A stretch of 64,000 nt of DNA from UBA11986 sp031402435 (GTDB lineage: Bacteria > Bacteroidota > Ignavibacteria > UBA10030 > UBA6906), in assembly GCA_031402435.1 (NCBI GenBank), contig JANNSJ010000029.1, forward strand, positions 1 to 64,000, read 5' to 3'. Of the stretch, positions 56,774 to 64,000 are shown in pieces (position 1 is the stretch's first letter; each line of letters opens with the position of its first letter). The notes under the pieces are model-generated. The model was not told the origin of the DNA, ran no database searches, and saw only the letters and a program-made list of their open reading frames with translations. Position numbers and translations under genes: made by a program.

Positions 56774-59377
56774 CTACTGCTTGCCCCAGAGGGCAAACGA
56801 CGCCCACATATACGGCGTTGCGTAATCTTTGTTTCTGATCATTTCCACAAGAGCCTGTCTGTAGGCGACATCCGCTGATTTCCCTCCCAGCAACGTCGTG
56901 TAGACCATTTCCCCAAAGAATTTCCTCGCCTTTCGTGAAGCCGGATGTGCATTCATCATACAAGAGGAACTCCCGTTCACAAGAAACAGAGCGGGCAGAA
57001 GACCGTCCACGTTGATGCTATCTGCTCGAAGATGGGAGACGATCACTGTCGGGAAGACCGGTGTCGTCAACATATCGCCTAACAGGATATCCCGTGTAGT
57101 GCCGCGGGTTTTCACATCCGACATCAGGACGTGGGCATTTCCCGGAGAGTAACTCGTGAAGCGCAGGTCAAGGGCGAGATGCAGGAGATCGCCGTGTTCG
57201 CGTTGCAATGTGGCAAGCGACGCCTGTTGCCCGAAGTACAGCCTTGTGTCTTTATAGAATGCGCGTATATCTCGAAGCTCATACTCCACATCCCATGCCG
57301 TTGTGCCGGGATGACCCATCCCGACAATGTCGCGAACAGGAATTGATGGGGGAGTTTTGAACTTCAAGATCGTAAGCGAGGGAAGGTAACTCACAGGAAA
57401 CCGTTCAATGCAATACGGTGTCCCTGACCCCTTACGAAGAGCATGCACGGGGGCCATGGTAAGTTCTTCATCTGTCACAACCAGCACATTCGTAGCGCCA
57501 GAGAGAGCACTCTCTACAGGACGTACCATTGCAGCGTACATCTGTGTTGACAGGTCTTGCATGTGCTGCTCAAGAGGTTTTCGCTGCACGGCTGGTGAGT
57601 CTGACAATGCCACAAGCTGCCGGAATGTTGACGTGTAATCCGTTACGAGGCCCCGCATGCGTTCACGATCAATGGCTGCAAGCTGCATAGTGACGCGTGA
57701 ATTGGTGACGGCAAACGTGTACAGCGATCTGCCCGTGGGAACCGACCGCAGCAACACGGCGCCCTGTGGAAGGAGCCGTTGCACTTCGGCGATTGTTGTT
57801 CCATCAAACCGTACTGCCGGCTCGAGGCGCGGATTTGCGATGAGAATTGCCGTTGCTGTAACGTCGAACGCACTCTCGGCGCTCTTTCTCTGGGCAACGA
57901 TTTCTTCACGGAGTATCCTGTCATCGGGGCCACGCATCAGGACGTTTGCCAGTTGTCTCTCGGCTCCTATCCTTAGCGCACGTGCATGATGAAGACGGTC
58001 AAGAAGAGTATTCGTTTCGTTGCTGCGGGTATGTGCATTGAGTGCGTTGAGTTCTTCGAACAGCCTGTGTTCTGTCTTTCGCTCGGCATACCAGAATGCT
58101 TCATCGCTCCGGCCAACCTGGAAGAGTAACTCGATCAGGGGATCATAATACGATAACCGGTGAAGAGTAATCTGTTCGGATTCTGCGTATACACCCGACG
58201 GCTGTGCTGCGCATCGTTCCTTCTGCTCGACCGCACTTTTGAAGTACGTCAGAGCGTCGTTGGAGCGACCGGCGCGCTGGTGGGCCATCCCCATGCCAAG
58301 GTTGGCGAATGCAATCCCGGAACCATAGCCCACGGGAGTAAACAGCTCCACAGCGTTTTGTATGCTCTTGATTGCATCATCAGTCTTTCCGTCGCCGAGA
58401 GCGCAATGTCCCAGTTGAACAAACAGATATCCTTCGGCGAGCTTGTTCTTGCTGACGATGGCAGCACTGAGCGCCGCGCGGTAGAAGCGTCCCGCATCGG
58501 CGAATTGTGTATTGCGCATGTAGATGTTGCCGACACGGATAAGCATCTCAAGGCGGATATCCTGAGCGCCGGATGTACGGTCCGTGCGGGTGAGCGCCTC
58601 GGTGAATGTTTCGAATGACTGCTGTGGATTGCCTGCATGGTCGTACGCGGTTGCAAGTGTCGAGAGTATCTTGATGACGAACAGCGATTCCTTTGCCTGG
58701 TCTGCAAACGTCAGGGCACGCAGGAGCGGCTCGGTCACCTGTTGATATTCCCGCCGTTCGAGAAACGAAAGTGCGGATTCATAATGCGCGCGGGCCTGCA
58801 TGCCCAGGTTGCCGGATTCCATGTACACCTTCAACAAATCGTTGATCGTCTGTGCCTGGTTTTCCGTGTTTTCCAGTGCCCGGCTGCCCGGCAGCATGGC
58901 GAACTGGATCTCACGCATTCCGGTTACATCATTGAAGACATGGGAAAGCCCCAGCGCTTCCGTATACATGGCATAGGCGACGCGGTCTTCACCCATTTGA
59001 CGATGAAGCGACGCCACTTCCAGAAGCAACGCTCGCGCGTTTGCCCGGTCGGCAAGGGACTTGTATTGTTCAATGGCCTTGGTGTAGTGACAGATTGCGC
59101 TGTCAAAGTCGGCGGCGAGCGAACTGATGCGGCCAAGGAGGCTGTATTCTTCGGCGAGTTGTTGTGCGCGGCTGAGCTTCAGATCGAACGCGAGAGCGGA
59201 ATGGAGAAGCTGACGTCCCTCGCGGTACTTTCCATTGTCCAGTTGCGCTTTTGCAAGCACGAGCGTGCTATCGGCCTGCTTTTCCTCCGGCGTGAGTTCT
59301 TTACCGCAGCCGCCAAGGAGAATGCCCAGCGCGATGGCAAGTAATGCAATGAAGGTGATGGTGGTTCTCAATCTCAT
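56774..59377 (-). CDS. TPR-CHAT lipoprotein with degenerate (pseudo-peptidase) CHAT domain
   Basis: An 867-residue lipoprotein: lipobox LLGGC near residue 24, then TPR repeats (about 35-400; for example ARAHYESALSFLERREYQQV), a helical linker and a C-terminal CHAT domain (about 560-867; SLYTFAVTNSRVTM, VLVVTDEELTMAPVHALRKG, YMWASFALWG). CHAT proteases need an HG pair and a catalytic Cys. Here the His block is HLALDLRF (733-740), with Asp737-Leu738 in place of HG, and the Cys block is VSHLRAD, with Leu756 in place of Cys. The protease is thus predicted inactive; it may be a scaffold or sensor. It is monocistronic. Confidence 0.9.
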   Translation of the reverse strand: MRLRTTITFIALLAIALGILLGGCGKELTPEEKQADSTLVLAKAQLDNGKYREGRQLLHSALAFDLKLSRAQQLAEEYSLLGRISSLAADFDSAICHYTKAIEQYKSLADRANARALLLEVASLHRQMGEDRVAYAMYTEALGLSHVFNDVTGMREIQFAMLPGSRALENTENQAQTINDLLKVYMESGNLGMQARAHYESALSFLERREYQQVTEPLLRALTFADQAKESLFVIKILSTLATAYDHAGNPQQSFETFTEALTRTDRTSGAQDIRLEMLIRVGNIYMRNTQFADAGRFYRAALSAAIVSKNKLAEGYLFVQLGHCALGDGKTDDAIKSIQNAVELFTPVGYGSGIAFANLGMGMAHQRAGRSNDALTYFKSAVEQKERCAAQPSGVYAESEQITLHRLSYYDPLIELLFQVGRSDEAFWYAERKTEHRLFEELNALNAHTRSNETNTLLDRLHHARALRIGAERQLANVLMRGPDDRILREEIVAQRKSAESAFDVTATAILIANPRLEPAVRFDGTTIAEVQRLLPQGAVLLRSVPTGRSLYTFAVTNSRVTMQLAAIDRERMRGLVTDYTSTFRQLVALSDSPAVQRKPLEQHMQDLSTQMYAAMVRPVESALSGATNVLVVTDEELTMAPVHALRKGSGTPYCIERFPVSYLPSLTILKFKTPPSIPVRDIVGMGHPGTTAWDVEYELRDIRAFYKDTRLYFGQQASLATLQREHGDLLHLALDLRFTSYSPGNAHVLMSDVKTRGTTRDILLGDMLTTPVFPTVIVSHLRADSINVDGLLPALFLVNGSSSCMMNAHPASRKARKFFGEMVYTTLLGGKSADVAYRQALVEMIRNKDYATPYMWASFALWGKQ

Positions 59378-59523
59378 CAGGAATGAAGTGATTATTTCTT
59401 GCTGGCAAATATAGAGAAGTTTGAGGGGAGAAACAATAAAGGCAGGCTATAGGGTGGAGGGTTTAGGGTTCGTGCAATTATACACTGATGTCACTCGCAT
59501 CGGGAGACCACCGTCTCTTGCTC

Positions 59524-59557
59524 GCCCGCCATCTTTGAGGCGGGGCTTTTCCTTTTT
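59524..59557 (+). terminator. Terminator-like hairpin, plus strand, between CHAT and IR-flanked gene
   Basis: GCCCGCC (59524-59530) pairs with GGCGGGGC (59539-59546, one bulged G), followed by TTTTCCTTTTT. No plus-strand gene ends here, so it may stop antisense transcription or form part of a mobile cassette border. The 59378-59577 gap holds no convincing gene. Confidence 0.5.
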
Positions 59558-59563
59558 AAAGAG

Positions 59564-59576
59564 GTTAGGCAGCGGC
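59564..59576. repeat. Left arm of a 13-bp perfect inverted repeat flanking the gene 59578-60174
   Basis: GTTAGGCAGCGGC here is the exact reverse complement of GCCGCTGCCTAAC at 60190-60202. It stands one base beyond the stop codon of the enclosed gene. GTTAGGC fits the GTTRRRY core of integron attC sites. Confidence 0.7.
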
Positions 59577-59577
59577 G

Positions 59578-60174
59578 TCATTCTGATAGGAAGCAAACAT
59601 CCCGCCGTACTTCTTTCCGCCACGTCCTGCCAAATTTCTGATCGAGGTACTTGAACATAACCTTGTTATACTCTTCGATGCATGCATCTGCTGGGGGAAC
59701 ACAACCGAAGTCGAAGTACTGAATATCATACTTCTTTTCAAAGGCCTCGTCTTCAGAAGTGCTCGCTCCAGGAGCAATTCCTCCAGCGAGAAGAAGTTTG
59801 ATCTGGTTTTCTCTGATATCGATAGTTGCCACTTTGGCATCGTGTGAGCATTTGGTCTTCAATGCAAAATCCAGAGAAGCCGTATCGCCGGCCAAGAATG
59901 ACACGACAGTATCGATATTATTGTACCCAAACCCCATGACTTGAACCGAATGTTTGCCTGGGGGAATTTCCCGAATGATATATTGCCCGAGACTATCTGG
60001 GATACTTGCAAGCCTGGTCCCTTTTAACTTTACGAGACCGGTGGTGATTCTAGAATTATTCACACACGATACAAGACAGCCTTTCATCGTTGAGACTTTC
60101 GCATCGCCAGATTGCCCAATTGTGGGCTGGAGGGGAAGGAGAAGGCTCAATATCATGAAGACTCTATATTGCAT
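59578..60174 (-). CDS. Exported carboxypeptidase-regulatory-like domain protein
   Basis: A 198-residue exported protein. The signal peptide (about 1-20, MQYRVFMILSLLLPLQPTIG) precedes a carboxypeptidase-D-regulatory-like beta-sandwich (about 31-105; GLVKLKGTRLASIPDSLGQY then EIPPGKHSVQVMGFGY). A second region of about 105-198 holds several Cys and a basic end (FGRTWRKEVRRDVCFLSE). The ATG at 60174 has AAGGAG six bases upstream; a longer upstream ORF is less likely. The gene is framed by 13-bp perfect inverted repeats and is rather AT-rich, suggesting a cassette. Confidence 0.72.
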   Translation of the reverse strand: MQYRVFMILSLLLPLQPTIGQSGDAKVSTMKGCLVSCVNNSRITTGLVKLKGTRLASIPDSLGQYIIREIPPGKHSVQVMGFGYNNIDTVVSFLAGDTASLDFALKTKCSHDAKVATIDIRENQIKLLLAGGIAPGASTSEDEAFEKKYDIQYFDFGCVPPADACIEEYNKVMFKYLDQKFGRTWRKEVRRDVCFLSE

Positions 60175-60189
60175 AGAAAACTCCTTGAT

Positions 60190-60256
60190 GCCGCTGCCTA
60201 ACATATGATTATACCGCACACCCCATATTCCTAAATCCCGCATGTTATACGGCAGC
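60190..60256. repeat. Right arm of inverted repeat plus attC-like palindrome
   Basis: GCCGCTGCCTAAC (60190-60202) mirrors the left arm at 59564. It continues into an imperfect palindrome: GCTGCC-TAACAT (60193-60204) pairs with ATGTTA-TAC-GGCAGC (60242-60256; three bulged bases). The internal arms do not pair well, so a canonical attC with L boxes cannot be claimed. Confidence 0.5.
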
Positions 60257-60300
60257 TTGCATATTGCACTGCTGTATGAGTGAAACGCTGCGAGAGAAGA

Positions 60301-61071
60301 TTAAATGTTGGTTTTCAGTCCTTTTGCTGCCCGCACCATCTTCTCCGGCCAGTCAGTTACAACAGCATCAACGCCGAGAGCAGCCACCTTGTCAAAGTGC
60401 TGGGGAGTGTTCACGCCATAGCAGGCAAGCGTGAGTTTATGGGCGCGGGCGTCGGCGATCATGCGTTCATTCAACTGTGTGCGGCTGCAGATGAATGCAC
60501 TGGCGCCGATCCTGGAGCAGAGTTTCGAGGGCTTCTTCCGGATATCGCGCACGGGATGATACAGCGCGCCGGTTTTTATTTCGGGGAAGAGGTCATGCAT
60601 GCGCTTGATAAACTTATGGTCGAATGAAGACACAAGCGCACGCTCTTCGAATCTCTTCTCCATGATGATAAGGATGACGCATTCCTCGAAGCGTGTACGT
60701 GTGCGAGGATCGCCGTCCGTTTTGACCTCGATGTTGAGATTGACATTGGTGGGAAGAAGAAACTCCATTACCTCGCGGAGTGTGGGGATGCGTTCTCGAT
60801 GAAATTTTGGATCAAACCACGATCCCGTATCAAGCATGCGCAGTTGTTGCAGTGTAAGGTCCCAGATATTGCCCTTGCCGCCGGTTGTACGCTTGACGTT
60901 GCGATCGTGGTGTACAACGATGTGGAAATCCTTCGTCAGGCGCACGTCCAGTTCGATCATGTCTGACCCTGCGATAACGGCCTTGCGAAATGCGGCCATC
61001 GTGTTTTCCGGGGCTGTACCCGAAGCGCCGCGGTGAGCGACAATGAATGGCTTCTTAATGGGAGGGGTCAT
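60301..61071 (-). CDS. ugpQ: Glycerophosphodiester phosphodiesterase
   Basis: A 256-residue TIM-barrel enzyme that hydrolyses glycerophosphodiesters to glycerol-3-phosphate and an alcohol. The GDPD signature FIVAHRGASGTAPENTMAAF is followed by IELDVRLTKD, HDRNVKRTTGGKG, NIEVKTDGD and LACYGVNTPQHFDKV at the C-terminus. There is no signal peptide, so it acts in the cytosol on recycled phospholipid products. ATG at 61071 follows the adk stop by 2 bp; GTG at 61077 overlaps it (GTGA). Cotranscription with adk is expected. Confidence 0.94.
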   Translation of the reverse strand: MTPPIKKPFIVAHRGASGTAPENTMAAFRKAVIAGSDMIELDVRLTKDFHIVVHHDRNVKRTTGGKGNIWDLTLQQLRMLDTGSWFDPKFHRERIPTLREVMEFLLPTNVNLNIEVKTDGDPRTRTRFEECVILIIMEKRFEERALVSSFDHKFIKRMHDLFPEIKTGALYHPVRDIRKKPSKLCSRIGASAFICSRTQLNERMIADARAHKLTLACYGVNTPQHFDKVAALGVDAVVTDWPEKMVRAAKGLKTNI

Positions 61072-61073
61072 CC

Positions 61074-61712
61074 TCACAGCAGCATTTTTATTTCTCGATG
61101 AACGACGTCGATCGAACTATTACCATCGATGTTTACCACCAGGCCGCGCTTCTTGTAAAATTCGATCACTGGCTCGGTGGAGATATGATACACTTTCAGC
61201 CGTTTCCTGACCGTTTCCTCGCGGTCATCGTCTCGCTGAAACAGTTCTCCTCCACAGTTCGGGCATGGCGACTTGACGGTGAGGCTGTCGAGATCGGTGT
61301 TGAAAATCTTGCCATCCTTCTTACACACTAGTCTGTTGCTCAAACGGCGCACAAGCTCTTCATCGTCAAGCTCAAAGTTGACGACGATGAATTCTTTGAC
61401 CCCAAGGTCTTTGAATATCTTCGACAGCGCTTCTGCCTGCGCAATGGTACGGGGAAAGCCGTCCAGCATGAAGCCGTGTGAATTCTGTGGTGACGAAAGC
61501 ACCTCGCGCACAATACCGATCATGACGTTATCTGGGACAAGCTGGCCAGCATCCATTAGCGCCTTGGCCTTTTTACCGAGGTCGGAACCCGTTGCGACCG
61601 CCTCACGCAACATATCGCCGGTGGAAATGTGCTGTACGCCGAATTCTTCGCTGAGGAGCTTCGCTTGAGTTCCTTTTCCAACACCCGGTGGTCCAAACAG
61701 TATCAATCGCAT
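61074..61712 (-). CDS. adk: Adenylate kinase (zinc-type LID)
   Basis: Interconverts ATP + AMP and 2 ADP. The 212-residue protein has P-loop GPPGVGKGT (about 8-16), STGDMLR, DGFPRTIAQAE and a long LID domain. LID metal ligands are Cys130, Asp133, Cys150 and Cys153, at the same numbering as the Bacillus enzymes, with Asp at position 133. The arrangement suggests a structural zinc with one carboxylate ligand. It is followed by the glycerophosphodiesterase gene and preceded by rlmN, 28 bp upstream on the same strand. Confidence 0.97.
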   Translation of the reverse strand: MRLILFGPPGVGKGTQAKLLSEEFGVQHISTGDMLREAVATGSDLGKKAKALMDAGQLVPDNVMIGIVREVLSSPQNSHGFMLDGFPRTIAQAEALSKIFKDLGVKEFIVVNFELDDEELVRRLSNRLVCKKDGKIFNTDLDSLTVKSPCPNCGGELFQRDDDREETVRKRLKVYHISTEPVIEFYKKRGLVVNIDGNSSIDVVHREIKMLL

Positions 61713-61740
61713 TCGATGGCCTTATATATATGGTGGTGTT

Positions 61741-62898
61741 CTACACTGTCAAACGGACGGAGCGTTCGCCTTCTACGGTATTCCGATGGGCCGGGCCCGG
61801 CGTCCGTGCGCGCTGTCTGCGTTCAGTCTTGACCGCAAGCTGACCGCACGCGGCATCAATATCCTGGCCGGCGCTGCTGCGGACAAACACCGTGAGATTG
61901 CTTGTGCGAAGCTTTTCCACGATATGCGCCATGCGTGGAGATGGCTTCAGCTTCGCGGAGAGACCTCCCGGCGATGTAAAGTCGATGGAATGAAATGGGA
62001 TGATGTTAATCTTGCTTGGAACGCGCCGCGCCAGTCTGATGAGGCCTGCAACATCCTTCTCCGAATCATTCACCCCGTCAAAGAAGATGTACTCGTACGT
62101 CACCCGTTGCTTTGTGCGCTCATAGTAGAACTCGAGAGCAGTCATTAACGCTTCGATATCAAATTTTTTGTTGATTGGCATGAGACTGGTGCGCGTTTCG
62201 TTATTGGCGCTGTGGAGAGAGACGGCGAGTTTCACGCGACGGCGTTCTTCGCCCATCTGCCGTATCCGGTCTGCCCATCCTGCTGTGGAGATTGTAATGC
62301 GCCGTGTTGTAATGCCGATGCCAGTGGAGATGATCTCCACTGCTTTCATGACGTTCTCATAGTTCATCATGGGTTCACCCATCCCCATGAAGACAATGTT
62401 CGTGATCTTTTTGCCGGAAAGTCTTTTTGCCTGAAGCACCTGGTCAACGATCTCGCCCGGTGTAAGATTCCGGACAAACCCCATGGTTGCGGTTGCGCAG
62501 AACTTGCAATCCAGCGGGCAGCCTACTTGTGTTGACACGCAAAGTGTGAGGCGTTGTTGTTCATCCTCATTCGCGGCTTCTTTATCTTTAAATGCAGCCG
62601 CCGGTGGAATCAGGACGCTTTCGATCTTTGTTCCGTCCGCAAGGCCGAAGAGAAATTTCGTTGTTGAGTCTTCCCTGGAGTGTTGCTGCGTAATGAGGCT
62701 GATGCCGGACAGAGAGGCCGAGTTGCGGAGAACCTCCCTGAACGACTTGCCCAAGTCAGTCATCCCTTCAACATCTGTGGCGCCTTTGCCATACATCCAC
62801 TGAAAAATCTGGTTCCCCCTATAGCGCGGCTCACCGATGGATTCGGCAAAATCGGCAAGTTCTTGTTGTGTAAGGCCCAGAAGGTTCGTTGTGTTCAT
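61741..62898 (-). CDS. rlmN: 23S rRNA/tRNA (adenine-C2)-methyltransferase RlmN
   Basis: Radical SAM enzyme that methylates A2503 of 23S rRNA and A37 of some tRNAs at C2. The 385-residue protein has the cluster motif CPLDCKFC, GMGEPMMNYENV, and the C-terminal SSAGQDIDAACGQL with the conserved Cys that forms the methylated intermediate. ATG at 62898 is used; upstream in-frame sequence is not conserved-looking. The last 30 residues (RRQRARTPGPAHRNT) extend beyond the usual end. It is transcribed ahead of adk, after a terminator at 62944-62981. Confidence 0.96.
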   Translation of the reverse strand: MNTTNLLGLTQQELADFAESIGEPRYRGNQIFQWMYGKGATDVEGMTDLGKSFREVLRNSASLSGISLITQQHSREDSTTKFLFGLADGTKIESVLIPPAAAFKDKEAANEDEQQRLTLCVSTQVGCPLDCKFCATATMGFVRNLTPGEIVDQVLQAKRLSGKKITNIVFMGMGEPMMNYENVMKAVEIISTGIGITTRRITISTAGWADRIRQMGEERRRVKLAVSLHSANNETRTSLMPINKKFDIEALMTALEFYYERTKQRVTYEYIFFDGVNDSEKDVAGLIRLARRVPSKINIIPFHSIDFTSPGGLSAKLKPSPRMAHIVEKLRTSNLTVFVRSSAGQDIDAACGQLAVKTERRQRARTPGPAHRNTVEGERSVRLTV

Positions 62899-62943
62899 AT
62901 ACCCAAATCTACGAAAGACGGAGAAGGCAAGCAAGCTGCACGG

Positions 62944-62981
62944 AAAAAACAAAAAAAGCCCCCGTGGTACACCGCGGGGGC
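62944..62981 (-). terminator. Minus-strand intrinsic terminator upstream of rlmN
   Basis: On the minus strand, GCCCCCG and CGGGGGC enclose a 10-base loop, and are followed by TTTTTTTGTTTTTT. It terminates the gene at 63012-63563, 30 bp after its stop, and insulates rlmN. Confidence 0.9.
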
Positions 62982-63011
62982 CGTGATATTTTGATGAAGC
63001 GGGTAGTTTGC

Positions 63012-63563
63012 CTATTCTCCCTTCACATTTCCGTCAACTTGAGCATAAATGCTCGCACAAACCGATAAGCCCGAAGGAACAGGCGGGACGCCGGCTCCCG
63101 TAAGAGTACCGGTGGATGAAAGAGTTATCAGGGGCAATGGTTTTTGCTTAAGAGCATTAATCAATATGGCTATGCCCGCCGCCTGGGGTATGACATGTGG
63201 CGATGTTCCAAGGAGAGATTGAGGTGTGGAAAAATCAGCCCAGGTTCCGCTGTACGTTAAGAGCGGTGTGCCATTGATGCGAACTACACCATTTGTAACA
63301 CTCCCTGTAAATGCGCCCGTAACTTGAACTGTTATGTCGTAGACTCTGGCGTCTACTATCTTGTCCTCGTAACTATCATCTATGAGTGTGCTCGGGTCGA
63401 TGGTTGCAGAGCCAGTGTAGTTGATGTCTGGGCCGGCGTTAATGTTGTAGCACCGTGAGATTGGATCCATTGCTATGGACACGATGATCGGATCGTTGAT
63501 GCACTCGAACCCCATCGTTGTCAATGCGACGAGCAGGGTCACCAATACCATTGTTTTTTTCAT
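63012..63563 (-). CDS. Exported protein, unknown function
   Basis: I do not recognise a family. The 183-residue product begins with a signal peptide (MKKTMVLVTLLVALTTMGFE) and is beta-rich, with many Thr, Ser, Ile and Val (ITVQVTGAFTGSVTNGVVRI, LLTYSGTWADFS) and three cysteines (ECIND, RCYNI, SVCASIY). It may be a lipoprotein-free periplasmic or surface protein. It is followed by a strong terminator and lies 50 bp downstream of the partial outer-membrane gene, so both may be one transcript. Confidence 0.65.
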   Translation of the reverse strand: MKKTMVLVTLLVALTTMGFECINDPIIVSIAMDPISRCYNINAGPDINYTGSATIDPSTLIDDSYEDKIVDARVYDITVQVTGAFTGSVTNGVVRINGTPLLTYSGTWADFSTPQSLLGTSPHVIPQAAGIAILINALKQKPLPLITLSSTGTLTGAGVPPVPSGLSVCASIYAQVDGNVKGE

Positions 63564-63613
63564 ATCACTCTCCTGATTGTATGATAGTCTGGGGAGACCG
63601 TAAATGCCATTGT

Positions 63614-64000
63614 TTAGAACCCGAATCCAAGTCCGGCCGAGAAATTTGTCACCGAACCAAGATTAACATCGCCATACAAATGCAATATGGCAAGATTGAG
63701 ACCAAGGCCAATAGTACCACGAAACGTGTTGGCGCCATCGAGATCGAGGCTCACGTTCGGTGAACCCGACGTGGTGGCTGTGTAGGTCAGTTCCATTGAG
63801 CTGCTTTCGTATGCGAGGCCGCCGTACACTTCAAGAACAGAAAAGCTTTTGCTGGCCTGTGCACCAAAGGCGAGACTCTTCATATTGATCAGGTCGCCGA
63901 ACTTGATCGTGTTCCAGAAAATACCGGCAGCGATATCAACGGGTGCGTCCGGAAGATACTGGCTGATACTGTGGCGGACGCCGATTCCAAAGAATGTGAC
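63614..64000 (-). CDS. Outer-membrane beta-barrel protein, C-terminal part (DUF6588-like; 5' end beyond the window)
   Basis: The frame is open through base 64000, so the start is outside the window; 128 residues are visible. The sequence shows alternating strands (GVRHSISQYLPDAPVDIAAG, VYGGLAYESSSMELTYT, TIGLGLNLAILHLYGDVNLG) ending FSAGLGFGF with a terminal Phe typical of outer-membrane barrels. The pattern GIGVRHSISQYLP resembles DUF6588-type proteins, but this is tentative. The downstream exported-protein gene starts 50 bp after the stop. Confidence 0.7.
   Translation of the reverse strand, partial: VTFFGIGVRHSISQYLPDAPVDIAAGIFWNTIKFGDLINMKSLAFGAQASKSFSVLEVYGGLAYESSSMELTYTATTSGSPNVSLDLDGANTFRGTIGLGLNLAILHLYGDVNLGSVTNFSAGLGFGF

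Noticed and set aside
60190..60256. Canonical integron attC site
   Set aside because: The second core reads GTTATAC rather than GTTRRRY and internal L arms do not pair; kept only as an attC-like finding.
1..64000. tRNA, rRNA, CRISPR array, IS transposase or prophage
   Set aside because: No cloverleaf, spacer-repeat array, DDE or phage structural gene was found by reading the gaps and gene products.

Overview
ORGANISM. This is a gene-dense bacterial chromosome fragment of roughly 50% G+C by eye. It points to the Bacteroidota/Chlorobiota (FCB) superphylum, most likely an Ignavibacteria-like lineage. The evidence is: a type IX secretion C-terminal sorting domain with the NFPNPFNPST motif (43925-44704); a PorV/PorQ-family outer-membrane protein (9008-10045); a Bacteroidota-style CoaC motif, PAMD (25889-27103); a short RpoZ; and the gene order miaB / sigma-54 activator / lptE. 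No rRNA, tRNA, CRISPR array, phage or IS transposase was found. Nearly everything is housekeeping plus envelope functions.

LAYOUT. 0-2.4 kb: 3' end of an ECF sigma factor, its zinc-finger anti-sigma factor, a strong terminator, and a membrane acyltransferase. 2.5-8.8 kb: lon, an S9 peptidase and dnaX, which carries an A10 slippage site. 9.0-10.6 kb: PorV-like protein and a lipoprotein. 10.6-17.2 kb (minus): an envelope-signalling cassette with a secreted Ig/FN3-like protein, a FecR-domain protein, a large outer-membrane beta-protein and a CHASE2-adenylate cyclase. 17.4-23.9 kb (minus): rseP, dxr, a PLP sulfur-amino-acid enzyme, panE and an rqcH-like NFACT gene. 24.1-29.7 kb (plus): yicC-gmk-rpoZ-coaBC, family-4 uracil-DNA glycosylase and dnaB. 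30-37 kb: DUF1460 and DUF4412 proteins, GT2, AmrS radical SAM enzyme, endonuclease IV, an unknown secreted protein, an HD hydrolase and a class D beta-lactamase. 37.3-41.5 kb: a zinc/manganese uptake operon (Cys/His-rich small protein, porin-like protein, ZnuA, ZnuC, ZnuB).

41.6-47.2 kb is the most accessory-looking part: triheme cytochrome c, HEAT-like protein, small Cys lipoprotein, T9SS cargo, a frameshifted DUF3224 gene, an unknown protein, an AT-rich HNH endonuclease and a molybdopterin oxidoreductase. 47.2-54.5 kb: pta, then the run miaB-SPOR-sigma54 activator-lptE-GT2-TPR. 54.6-64 kb: rpsT, a second ECF sigma factor with a LiaF-like membrane protein, a TPR-CHAT lipoprotein whose protease site is lost, a gene bracketed by 13-bp perfect inverted repeats (possible cassette), glycerophosphodiesterase, adk, rlmN and two envelope proteins, the last cut by the window edge.

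HOW IT FITS TOGETHER. Several modules concern the envelope: two ECF sigma systems, RseP, the FecR/CHASE2 cAMP cassette, LptE, and secreted or lipoprotein genes. Others concern replication and repair (DnaX, DnaB, UDG, Nfo), tRNA/rRNA modification (MiaB, RlmN) and ribosome-associated quality control (RqcH). Intergenic regions carry several families of dispersed imperfect palindromes, two of which supply the stop codon of the adjacent gene. The best candidates for new biology are the FecR-outer membrane-CHASE2 cyclase cassette, the catalytically dead CHAT lipoprotein, the inverted-repeat-flanked cassette at 59.56-60.26 kb, and the predicted programmed slippage in dnaX.
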